A stretch of DNA of 64,000 nucleotides, from positions 1,364,001-1,428,000 of the forward strand of contig NZ_JQNA01000002.1 of the NCBI RefSeq assembly GCF_000745015.1, written 5' to 3'. The first letter of the stretch is position 1. Every line of letters starts with the position of its first letter. Under the pieces are notes generated by a model. That model was not told the origin of the DNA, searched no databases, and saw only the letters and a program-made list of their open reading frames with translations. This stretch comes from Burkholderia sp. 9120 (lineage in GTDB: Bacteria > Pseudomonadota > Gammaproteobacteria > Burkholderiales > Burkholderiaceae). Positions 38,436-46,773 of this stretch are shown here, in pieces. A program made the translations under genes and the position numbers.

Positions 38436-40550
38436 CTACCCCCGCGCTTCCCGCATCCGCTCCGTCAACAGTCGCTGCATCAAGGCAAGCTGTCCCACCG
38501 CGTCGGCTTCCAATGAGGTCAACCCATCCCGCGCCGGCAGTTCGTGGCGAACCGGTCGCAATGTCCGGTTCAACGCGGCGTCGATCTCCGCGCTCACGCT
38601 GTCCGCCCACTCGCCGAGTTCGTCGTGCGTATCCGCCGTATCGCGCCGGTTCGTGCTGAGCCGCAATTGCGTCGCGGTCCCGGCCATTCTGCGCAACAGG
38701 CTGAGCACGGTCAGCGTGACCGTATCGACCATCGAGTCTTCGAGCTTCTCCAATCGAATCCGCCCGACGGCCTCCTCCGCGTTATTGCTGGACAGGCCCG
38801 CGGCCCGGCGCAAGCGCTCCATGTCCTTATCGCTCTGTCCAGCCAATGTCAGCGCGGCCCGCAGATACGCGAGATTGGCGCGCACCGCGTCGTTCAGATA
38901 CGCGCGGTAGTCGGATTTTTCGCGGGTCGGCCACAGATAGAACGTGGCCAGCAGCGCCAGCACGCAGCCGAGCACGTTGTTGCCGAGCCGCGTGAGCGCG
39001 TACGCGAATTCGCTGGCGCCCGGCGTCGCGAAGTCGGCGACCAGCACGAAGGTCGGCGTCAGGAACAGCACGAACAGGCTGTAGCTGACCGGACGCAGCG
39101 CCATGGTCGCCATCACCAGCGGAAACACCGCGAGCGAAATGCCGAGCGGCGAATGGATCGCGTAACCGATTCCCGCCGCCAGCACGCCGCCGACAATACT
39201 GCCCGCCACGCGCTCGATACTGCGCGGCCAGGTCGCGGCGATCGACGGTTGCAGGATCAGCAGCGTCGCCATGGTGGCCCAGTAGCCGAACGGCAGCCCG
39301 AGCGCGCGGATCACGAGAAAGCCCGTGGTGGTGGTCACGCCGACGCGCGCCGCGTGACGCAAGCCGACCGATTCGATCGACAGGTTCGCTTTGAGCGTCG
39401 CCATGATTCGCGTCGACAGCCGCAGCGCGCTGGCCTGCCAGGTTTCGGGCTCGGCGAAGGCCGGCGCGAAATCGACCAGTTCGAAGCCGGACTGCAGCTT
39501 CACCGGTTCCAGCAAGGCGGTTTCGAGGCGCCCGGCCAGACGTCGCAAGCGTAGCTGCAAACGGGCGAGGTGCTGCCATTGCGCGTCGCCGGCGGCCGTG
39601 CCGGTGCCGCGCAGAACGTTGCCGATCGCCGTCAGCAATCTGGACGCGCGGCGCACGCGCCAGGCGTCGTCCGGCACCCGTTCGCACGCGCCCGACACGG
39701 CGATCAGATACGCGAACAAGGCTTCGCCGTCGGTCAGCAACGCGAGCAGCGTGTCGTAGGTGTCGCGCCCGCCCGTTCTCGAGGCCGGCACCTTCGCCAG
39801 GATCTTGCGCGAGCGTTCGAGTGCAGCGCGCGCATCGGCGCGGAATTTCGCGGCATGCGTGGCCCATTCGCTCGGCGGTGCATGGCGTTCGAGCAGACGC
39901 GCGCTATCCAGCGCGATGTCCGCGAGCCGCAGATAAACGGTACGCAGCGACGCGCGGCTCGCGCCGAACGGATGAATCCGCCAGACGGTCAGACTCAACC
40001 CCACCGCGAACAGGCAGCCGATCAGATAGACGCCGAGAAACGCGAGGCCGGCGCGCCGATCGTGCATTGGCCGGTCGACCATCACGACGCAGGCGGTCGC
40101 GGCCAGAATCGTTACTTGCGAGGCGGCCGCGCCCCAGATCCGGCCGAACGCGCCGAGGCTCGTGAACAGCAGCAGCGCGATCGCCGCGCACAGCGTGCCC
40201 GCGCTGGAGGCGAGCGCGGTGAGGCCGCCGCACAGCGTGGACAGCAGCGCGAAGCCCATCATCGAAGCGAAGCGCGCGCGGTTCGAGCCGCCCGCGTCGG
40301 CGAGGCAGGTCCAGAACGCGCCGATCGCGGCCCACGCGAACGCCGGCTCGTGCAGCAGATTGCCGAGCGCGAGCATCGCGGTCGACGCACAGGCCGCCCT
40401 CAAGCCCTCCGACAGACTGGCCTCGCTCGTCGCGAACGACACCATCCATACCGGCCGCTTGCGGTAGATCGCGGTGCCGACAGCGTAGAGCCCGCTCGAC
40501 CAGCGTTGCGGCCACGAGGATGACGACGGGTTGGACTTGCGATTCAGCAT
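38436..40550 (-). CDS. FUSC family inner-membrane transporter (YccS-like)
   Basis: 704 residues. Two blocks of about six TM helices (residues 50-195 and 400-535), each followed by a cytosolic helical domain, as in FUSC/AaeB/YccS proteins. Members export aromatic acids such as fusaric acid or are of unknown function. No membrane-fusion partner gene is adjacent, arguing for YccS type. It converges with the GIY-YIG gene across only 18 nt. Confidence 0.88.
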   Translation of the reverse strand: MLNRKSNPSSSSWPQRWSSGLYAVGTAIYRKRPVWMVSFATSEASLSEGLRAACASTAMLALGNLLHEPAFAWAAIGAFWTCLADAGGSNRARFASMMGFALLSTLCGGLTALASSAGTLCAAIALLLFTSLGAFGRIWGAAASQVTILAATACVVMVDRPMHDRRAGLAFLGVYLIGCLFAVGLSLTVWRIHPFGASRASLRTVYLRLADIALDSARLLERHAPPSEWATHAAKFRADARAALERSRKILAKVPASRTGGRDTYDTLLALLTDGEALFAYLIAVSGACERVPDDAWRVRRASRLLTAIGNVLRGTGTAAGDAQWQHLARLQLRLRRLAGRLETALLEPVKLQSGFELVDFAPAFAEPETWQASALRLSTRIMATLKANLSIESVGLRHAARVGVTTTTGFLVIRALGLPFGYWATMATLLILQPSIAATWPRSIERVAGSIVGGVLAAGIGYAIHSPLGISLAVFPLVMATMALRPVSYSLFVLFLTPTFVLVADFATPGASEFAYALTRLGNNVLGCVLALLATFYLWPTREKSDYRAYLNDAVRANLAYLRAALTLAGQSDKDMERLRRAAGLSSNNAEEAVGRIRLEKLEDSMVDTVTLTVLSLLRRMAGTATQLRLSTNRRDTADTHDELGEWADSVSAEIDAALNRTLRPVRHELPARDGLTSLEADAVGQLALMQRLLTERMREARG

Positions 40551-40591
40551 CCGGACGGTGTGCTCCTAAAAACGCGCGTTGATCTGGCTAA

Positions 40592-40635
40592 TGACGAAAT
40601 AGCGACGAACTAACGACGAACTAACGACGAACGCC
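40592..40635. repeat. 11-bp tandem repeat, four units
   Basis: Consensus CGACGAACTAA: units at 40592, 40603, 40614 and 40625, the middle two identical and the outer two with two to three changes. It lies 42 nt upstream of the FUSC start and could form a repeated operator or just a slippage-prone tract. Confidence 0.75.
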
Positions 40636-40761
40636 GGCAAGCGGCAAATAATACGGGTTTACACCTAACTATAAAAATGGCTTCGGTTCATCCTGACGAT
40701 GCACGCAGGCTATGCGCCCGCAGTCTCTAGAACCGTATGCGATCGGCTTGAAAAGCCCATG

Positions 40762-40802
40762 AAAAAACCGCGCGGCCCTGGCGGGCTCGCGCGGTTTTTT
40801 TT
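40762..40802. terminator. Strong bidirectional terminator downstream of ppa
   Basis: AAAAAACCGCGCG pairs with CGCGCGGTTTTTT, with an inner GCCC/GGGC extension. It terminates ppa on the minus strand. Confidence 0.9.
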
Positions 40803-40859
40803 AGCTCGGTGCCGCCGATCGGTCACAACGGACCGATCGACCGGTTGGCAACAGGCGAT

Positions 40860-41387
40860 TTACTTCTTGAAGTTCGCCACGCCTTCCGTGATTTCCTTGT
40901 GCGCGGCTTCGATGCCCGCCCAGCCCTCGACCTTCACCCACTTGCCTTTCTCGAGCGCCTTGTATTGCTCGAAGAAGTGCTTGATCTGGTCTTTCAGGTA
41001 CGCCGGAACGTCGTCGATCGACTTCAGGTCGGCGGTCATCGGGCAGATCTTGTCGTGCGCGACGGCAACCAGCTTCGCGTCCACGCCCGATTCGTCGGTC
41101 ATTTGCAGCATGCCGAGCGCGCGCGCGCGAACCACCGAGCCGGCAAGCAGCGGGAACGGCGTGATCACCAGCACGTCGACCGGGTCGCCGTCGCCCGACA
41201 GGGTTTGCGGAATGAAGCCGTAGTTGGCCGGATAGCGCATGCCGGTGCCGATGAAACGGTCGACGACCAGCAGGCCCAGATCCTTATCGGCCTCGTACTT
41301 CACCGGATCGCTTTGCGCCGGGATTTCGATGATGACGTTGAAATCTTGCGGCAGGTCTTTGCCCGCGGGGACGTGATTGAAGCTCAT
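40860..41387 (-). CDS. ppa: Inorganic pyrophosphatase (family I)
   Basis: 175-residue soluble Mg-dependent pyrophosphatase. The signature DGDPVDVLV supplies metal-binding Asp residues; also YPANYGFIP and the C-terminal [11 protein letters not shown] 41387 ([13 protein letters not shown]) matches family starts; the frame extends upstream without homology. It hydrolyses PPi to drive biosynthesis. Confidence 0.96.
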   Translation of the reverse strand: MSFNHVPAGKDLPQDFNVIIEIPAQSDPVKYEADKDLGLLVVDRFIGTGMRYPANYGFIPQTLSGDGDPVDVLVITPFPLLAGSVVRARALGMLQMTDESGVDAKLVAVAHDKICPMTADLKSIDDVPAYLKDQIKHFFEQYKALEKGKWVKVEGWAGIEAAHKEITEGVANFKK

Positions 41388-41675
41388 GAGCGCTCTCTGA
41401 TCAGGATGGAATTCGGAACACGGCGCGCAGTGCATGCGCCCGGACGGTGTGAAGCGTGACGACTCGAATCGCCGCTGCCGCCTCGACATCGCCGCGGGCC
41501 GCGGCAGTTGCGGCCGGACAGTGCGGAATGCGCCATTATAGCCAATCGGCCGATGGCGCCTCGGCGAGGATCGGCGCGATAATCATCCGGCGTCGTTCGA
41601 TTGTGCCTCTCGTTTGTGAACAGCACGTCACCGCCCGCACTTGCGTGGCGCTGCGTGTCACCTCAAGGAGTCTGC

Positions 41676-43115
41676 ATGGAAGAAGCCCGACACTTCATCG
41701 GCGGCGAGTGGCGCGCCGCTTCAGGCGGCGAGACGATCGCCGTGCTCGATCCGTCGGACGGCCAGCCGTTCACCCAGTTGGCGCGCGGCACCGCGGCGGA
41801 TATCGAGGCCGCCGTGCAGGCCGCCCGCCGCGCGTTCGAAGGCGCATGGGGCGCGGCCAGCGCCGCCGAACGCGGCCGCGTGCTGTACCGGCTGTCCATG
41901 CTGGTCGCGGCGCATCAGGAAGAACTGGCGCAACTCGAAGCGCGCGACACCGGCAAGCCGCTCAAGCAGGCACGCGCCGATTCGGCCGCCCTCGCCCGTT
42001 ATTTCGAGTTCTATGCCGGCGCAGCGGACAAGCTGCACGGCGAAACGCTACCCTATCAAGCCGGCTACACGGTGCTGACCATCCGCGAGCCGCACGGTGT
42101 GACCGGCCATATCGTGCCGTGGAACTACCCCATGCAGATTTTCGGCCGCAGCGTCGGCGCGGCGCTCGCCACCGGCAATGCGTGCGTCGTCAAACCGGCC
42201 GAAGACGCTTGCCTGTCAGTGCTGCGCGTCGCCGAACTGGCGGCCGAGGCGGGCTTGCCGGCCGGCGCGTTGAATATCGTCACCGGCTACGGCCATGAAG
42301 CCGGCGCGGCGCTCGCCCGTCATCCCGGCATCGATCACATTTCGTTCACCGGGTTGCCGGACACCGGCAAGGCGGTCGCGCAAATGGCCGCTGAAAATCA
42401 CGTGCCCGTCACGCTCGAACTCGGCGGCAAGTCGCCGCAAATCGTCTTCGCCGACGCGGATCTCGACGCGGCGCTGCCCGTGCTGGTGTCCGCGATCGTG
42501 CAGAACGCCGGGCAAACCTGCTCGGCGGGCAGCCGCGTGCTGATCGACCGCGCCATTTACGAGCCTTTGCTGGACCGCCTGAGCGGTGCGTTCCATGCGT
42601 TGCGCGTCGGCCCTTCGCAGGCCGACCTCGACTGCGGGCCGCTGATCAACGCGAAACAGCAGCAGCGCGTGTGGGACTTTCTGTCGGACGCGCAGCACGA
42701 CGGCATTGCCATGGCGGCGCAAGGCGAAGTGATTTCCGACGCGCCGGAAAGCGGCTTCTACCAGGCGCCCACCCTACTGCGCGACGTACCCGCGAGCCAT
42801 CGCCTCGCGCGCGACGAAGTATTCGGTCCGGTGCTCGCCGCGATGTCCTTCAACGGCGAAGACGAAGCGCTGGCGCTCGCCAACGGCACGCAATACGGCC
42901 TCGTGGCCGGCATCTGGACGCGCGACGGCGCGCGGCAAATGCGTCTCGCGCGACGTCTGCGCTCCGGCCAGGTGTTCATCAACAACTACGGCGCGGGCGG
43001 CGGTGTGGAATTGCCGTTCGGCGGCGTCAAGCATTCGGGGCACGGCCGCGAGAAGGGCTTCGAAGCGTTGTACGGTTTCACGGTGTTGAAGACCATCGCG
43101 ATCCGGCACGGGTAG
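41676..43115 (+). CDS. NAD(P)-dependent aldehyde dehydrogenase
   Basis: 479 residues of the ALDH superfamily. Cofactor segment VPWNYPMQIF and VVKPAE; general base Glu at about 248 in LELGGKSPQ; nucleophile Cys at about 282 in NAGQTCSAGSR. ATG 41676 follows CAAGGAG. It heads a three-gene set with an SDR and an MFS transporter. I infer oxidation of a transported alcohol, sugar or aromatic aldehyde; the exact substrate is not readable. Confidence 0.93.
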   Translation: MEEARHFIGGEWRAASGGETIAVLDPSDGQPFTQLARGTAADIEAAVQAARRAFEGAWGAASAAERGRVLYRLSMLVAAHQEELAQLEARDTGKPLKQARADSAALARYFEFYAGAADKLHGETLPYQAGYTVLTIREPHGVTGHIVPWNYPMQIFGRSVGAALATGNACVVKPAEDACLSVLRVAELAAEAGLPAGALNIVTGYGHEAGAALARHPGIDHISFTGLPDTGKAVAQMAAENHVPVTLELGGKSPQIVFADADLDAALPVLVSAIVQNAGQTCSAGSRVLIDRAIYEPLLDRLSGAFHALRVGPSQADLDCGPLINAKQQQRVWDFLSDAQHDGIAMAAQGEVISDAPESGFYQAPTLLRDVPASHRLARDEVFGPVLAAMSFNGEDEALALANGTQYGLVAGIWTRDGARQMRLARRLRSGQVFINNYGAGGGVELPFGGVKHSGHGREKGFEALYGFTVLKTIAIRHG

Positions 43116-43193
43116 CGGCCGGCGATCGGCGGTTGGTCGGCGTTCCAGGCAAGCGACGAATTGATTGCAGTCACAACCAACAACGGAGACATC

Positions 43194-43952
43194 ATGCGGT
43201 TGACAGGTAAAACGGCCATCGTCACAGGTGGCGGCTCGGGTTTCGGCGAGGGCATTGCGAAGACTTACGCGCGCGAAGGCGCCAACGTCGTGGTCAACGA
43301 TCTGAACGGCCCGGCCGCGGAGCGCGTGGCGAGCGAAATCGCGCTGGCCGGCGGCAAGGCCATCGCGGTGGCGGGCAACGTCGCGCAGCGCGACGACTGG
43401 CAGAAGCTGCGCGAGGCCGCGCTCGAAGACTTCGGCAGCGTGCAGATCGTGGTCAACAACGCGGGCACGACGCATCGCAACAAACCCGTGATGGAAGTCA
43501 CCGAAGCCGAGTTCGACCGCGTCTACGCGGTGAACGTCAAAAGCCTCTACTGGAGCGTGCAGGAATTCGTGCCGTATTTCCGCGAGCAAGGCGGCGGCAG
43601 CTTCGTCAATATCGCGTCGACGGCCGGCGTGCGGCCGCGGCCGGGTCTCGTCTGGTACAACGGCAGCAAGGGCGCGGTGATCATCGCGAGCAAGTCGCTC
43701 GCCGTCGAGCTGGGTCCGGACCGGATTCGGGTGAACTGCATCAATCCGGTGATCGGCGAAACGGCGCTGCTGTCGGAGTTCATGGGCGTCGAAGATACGC
43801 CGGCCAATCGCCAGCGCTTTCTCGCGGGGATTCCGCTCGGACGCTTTTCGACGCCGCAGGACATCGCCAACGCCGCGCTGTATCTGGCTTCGGACGAAGC
43901 CGAGTTCATCACCGGCGTGTGCCTCGAAGTGGACGGCGGCCGCTGCGTGTAG
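43194..43952 (+). CDS. SDR family oxidoreductase
   Basis: 252 residues, classical short-chain dehydrogenase. TGGGSGFGEG binds the dinucleotide; NNAG follows; the catalytic residues are Ser142 (NIASTAG), Tyr155 and Lys159 (YNGSK). A Asp-containing loop VVVNDL suggests NAD preference. ATG 43194 follows GGAGA, 78 nt after the aldehyde dehydrogenase stop, so one operon. Confidence 0.93.
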   Translation: MRLTGKTAIVTGGGSGFGEGIAKTYAREGANVVVNDLNGPAAERVASEIALAGGKAIAVAGNVAQRDDWQKLREAALEDFGSVQIVVNNAGTTHRNKPVMEVTEAEFDRVYAVNVKSLYWSVQEFVPYFREQGGGSFVNIASTAGVRPRPGLVWYNGSKGAVIIASKSLAVELGPDRIRVNCINPVIGETALLSEFMGVEDTPANRQRFLAGIPLGRFSTPQDIANAALYLASDEAEFITGVCLEVDGGRCV

Positions 43953-44071
43953 CGGCGGCGGGCTGACGCCTCAGTGTTTTCCCCCGGTATCGATTCGTGA
44001 TCCAAAGCACCTGGCGCGACTAGAATCCATCGCAGGCGGTACTTCAATTCCACAAGAAAAGAGGAGACACC

Positions 44072-45391
44072 ATGGCAAGTCCTGCAGATCCGCTCCACCA
44101 CCCCGGCGCGGGCGCGCCCCCTTCCACGTTCGAGGAGGCCACCTACCGCAAGGTCACGTGGCGGCTCGCGCCGCTGCTGATGCTCTGCTACGTGGTCGCG
44201 TATCTGGACCGCGTCAACGTCGGCTTCGCGAAGCTGCAAATGACCAGCGACCTCGGCCTGAGCGACGCCGTGTACGGCTTCGGCGCGGGGATTTTCTTCC
44301 TCGGCTATTTCATCTTCGAAATTCCCAGCAACGTGATCCTGCACAAGGTCGGCGCACGCGTGTGGATCGCGCGGATCATGGTGTCGTGGGGCATCATTTC
44401 GATGCTGACCATGTTCGTCACCACGCCGGCCATGTTCTACGCGATGCGCTTCCTGCTCGGTCTCGCCGAAGCGGGCTTCTTCCCCGGCATCATCCTGTAC
44501 CTCACCTACTGGTATCCGTCGCACCGGCGCGGCCGCATGACCACCTGGTTCATGACGGCGATCGCGCTGTCGGGCGTGATCGGCGGTCCGGTGTCGGGCT
44601 ACATCCTGAAGAACTTCAACGGCGCGAACGGCTGGCATGGCTGGCAGTGGCTGTTTCTGCTGGAGGGCGTGCCGTCGGTGATCGTCGGGATTCTGGTGTT
44701 CGCGAAGCTGGACGACCGGATCTCGAAAGCCAGATGGCTGACGCGCGAAGAACAGCAACTGCTCGAAAGCCAGGTCTCCGCCGAAGAAGCAACCAAGCAC
44801 GATATGCCGATCCGCCAGGTGCTCACGAGCGGCCGCGTGCTGATGCTGAGTCTGGTGTATTTCTCGTTCGTGATGGGGCTTTACGGCGTGAGCTTCTGGC
44901 TGCCGACCATCATCAAGGCGACCGGCGTGACCGACTCGTTCATGATCGGCCTGCTGTCCGCGATTCCGTTCGCGGCGGCGGTGGTAGCCATGGTGTTCGT
45001 GGCGCGCAGCGCGGACCGCACCCGCGAGCGGCGCTGGCATATCGCGGTGCCGGCCTTCGCGGGCGCGCTCGGGCTGGTGCTGTCGGTCGTATGGGCGCAC
45101 AACACGGTGCTCGCCATGGCGGCGCTGACCCTCGCGACCATGGGCATTCTGACCACGCTGCCGCTGTTCTGGAGTCTGCCTACGGCGATCCTCGCCGGCA
45201 CGGGCGCGGCGGCCGGCATCGCGATGATCAATTCGATCGGCAATCTGGCGGGCTTTCTGAGCCCGTACGCGGTGGGCTGGCTCAAGCAGGCGACCGCCGC
45301 GAACGACTCCGGCATGTACATGCTGGCCGCGTTCATGGTGCTGGGCGGTTTGCTCGCGATCAGCGTGCCGGCCAGGATGGTGAACAAGTGA
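44072..45391 (+). CDS. MFS transporter, ACS (anion:cation symporter) family
   Basis: 439 residues with 12 TM helices. Typical ACS opening YRKVTWRLAPLLMLCYVVAYLDRVN and the helix 4-5 motif GLAEAGFFPGIILYL. Members import organic acids such as phthalate, tartrate or hexuronates. ATG 44072 follows GAGGAGA. The ALDH and SDR genes upstream suggest uptake of their substrate. A strong terminator follows at 45495. Confidence 0.92.
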   Translation: MASPADPLHHPGAGAPPSTFEEATYRKVTWRLAPLLMLCYVVAYLDRVNVGFAKLQMTSDLGLSDAVYGFGAGIFFLGYFIFEIPSNVILHKVGARVWIARIMVSWGIISMLTMFVTTPAMFYAMRFLLGLAEAGFFPGIILYLTYWYPSHRRGRMTTWFMTAIALSGVIGGPVSGYILKNFNGANGWHGWQWLFLLEGVPSVIVGILVFAKLDDRISKARWLTREEQQLLESQVSAEEATKHDMPIRQVLTSGRVLMLSLVYFSFVMGLYGVSFWLPTIIKATGVTDSFMIGLLSAIPFAAAVVAMVFVARSADRTRERRWHIAVPAFAGALGLVLSVVWAHNTVLAMAALTLATMGILTTLPLFWSLPTAILAGTGAAAGIAMINSIGNLAGFLSPYAVGWLKQATAANDSGMYMLAAFMVLGGLLAISVPARMVNK

Positions 45392-45494
45392 AGCAGGTCG
45401 TCGCGTAACGTCGGGCGTTGGGCGGCAAGCGCTGTGCTGCGCTCGCTGCCTGCTTGACCGGCACAGCATCTGGCGATTCGACGCATCGACGAAA

Positions 45495-45536
45495 AACAAA
45501 AACCCCCGGCGTTCTGCAACGCCGGGGGTTTTTGTT
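45495..45536. terminator. Very strong bidirectional terminator
   Basis: 19-bp perfect stem including AAAAACCCCCGGCGTT, loop CTGC, with A and T tracts on both sides. It separates the convergent MFS and hemY transcripts. Confidence 0.95.
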
Positions 45537-45580
45537 TGTCTGCCTGCGCGGCCCGAATCAGCCAGCGCCCAAGGCAAACC

Positions 45581-46771
45581 TCACACCACGTTCATGGCCA
45601 GCGAACTCTCGCGATAATGCTGGCTCGCCTTATCCGAATCGCCAAGCTGTTCGTGCAAACGCGCCAGCGCACGATGCGAGCGAATCTTCAGCGTCTCGTT
45701 GTCGGCCAGTTTCAACGCGCGCTCGAGGAACGATTGCGCCTTGCCCCACAGTTGCTGATGCAGGCACAAACGGCCCAGCGCGAACATCAGGTCGGCATCT
45801 TCCGGGCGATCCTTCTGCCAGGCTTCGGCCTTCTGGATCAGCGGCAATGCGTCGCCCGCAGTGGTGTCCGGATAACGGCGCAACAGACGCGCGTCCCAGT
45901 TCTGCGCCAGCGCTTCCTCGACGATCTTGCGTGCGTCCTGCGGACGGTTCAGCGCCACCAGCAGTTCGGCGGCGAGATCGGCGAGACGCGGCGAATGACG
46001 CTCGGTGGCCGACAGCGAGGTCCACAGTTCAAGCAGCGCGTCGGCGTTATGCCGGCGATCGCGCAGCAGGTTTTCCGCCGCGAGTTGCCGCAAACGCACC
46101 GCCACCGCCGGATGAATCGCCTCGCGTTTTTCCAGCGTCTTGACGAGCTTGAGCACTTCGGCCCAGTTCTTCAATTGCTGTTGCGCACGCAACATGATCT
46201 GCTGCGCGTGAATACGCCGCGCGCCCTGCGATTGCATCTCGGTCAGCGCGGTCAACGCGCCGTCGGCGTCGCGGCCGTCGGCGCGCATGTCGGCGGTGGC
46301 CATCAGGCGGGCGTCGAGCCAGTCGGCTTCGTCGATCTGCGCGAGCCATTCGTCGCGCCGACCGTATTCGTGCATGCGGTGCGCCGCGGTGGCCGCGATC
46401 AAACCGGCCGCGCCCTTGTTGTCGCCATTGGCGAGCGCATCTTTCGCGGCCTTTTCAGCGCGCGAAAAACGCCCCGCATAGAGATTGCCGATCGCATCGC
46501 GCAACGCCGCATGCGCCTTGGCGACGCGCGAACGCGCGCGGTAAGCCGACACGCGCTGCGGCATGCGCCAGATATTGCGGACGATACGCAGCAGCGCGTA
46601 CAGCAGGATGAACAGCACCACCAGCCCGACCACGAACAGATTCAACGAAATGTCGACACGGTAAGGCGGATAGATCAACAGCACCTGCCCCATATCGAAG
46701 CGCCCGACCACCGCCAGCACCACCGCGACGGCGAACAGCAACGCGAGCCATAGAAGTCCCCGGATCGCCAT
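45581..46771 (-). CDS. hemY: HemY-type tetratricopeptide membrane protein
   Basis: 396 residues. Two N-terminal TM helices (residues 5-22 and 40-60; HemY_N region) are followed by TPR-like helical repeats to the end (for example DADLMFALGRLCLHQQLWGKAQSFLERAL). It is the proteobacterial HemY of the haem operon, not the Bacillus protoporphyrinogen oxidase of the same name; its role in haem metabolism is still unclear. It begins 2 nt after hemDX stops. Confidence 0.93.
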   Translation of the reverse strand: MAIRGLLWLALLFAVAVVLAVVGRFDMGQVLLIYPPYRVDISLNLFVVGLVVLFILLYALLRIVRNIWRMPQRVSAYRARSRVAKAHAALRDAIGNLYAGRFSRAEKAAKDALANGDNKGAAGLIAATAAHRMHEYGRRDEWLAQIDEADWLDARLMATADMRADGRDADGALTALTEMQSQGARRIHAQQIMLRAQQQLKNWAEVLKLVKTLEKREAIHPAVAVRLRQLAAENLLRDRRHNADALLELWTSLSATERHSPRLADLAAELLVALNRPQDARKIVEEALAQNWDARLLRRYPDTTAGDALPLIQKAEAWQKDRPEDADLMFALGRLCLHQQLWGKAQSFLERALKLADNETLKIRSHRALARLHEQLGDSDKASQHYRESSLAMNVV

Positions 46772-46773
46772 GA

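Larger units (their letters stand above)
40551..40859. other. Intergenic region upstream of FUSC gene
   Basis: 309 nt between pyrophosphatase and FUSC, both on the minus strand. It contains four 11-bp tandem repeats (40592-40635) and the ppa terminator (40762-40802). The rest is AT-richer (40640-40680, including CTATAAAAATGG) and may hold the FUSC promoter. Confidence 0.5.
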
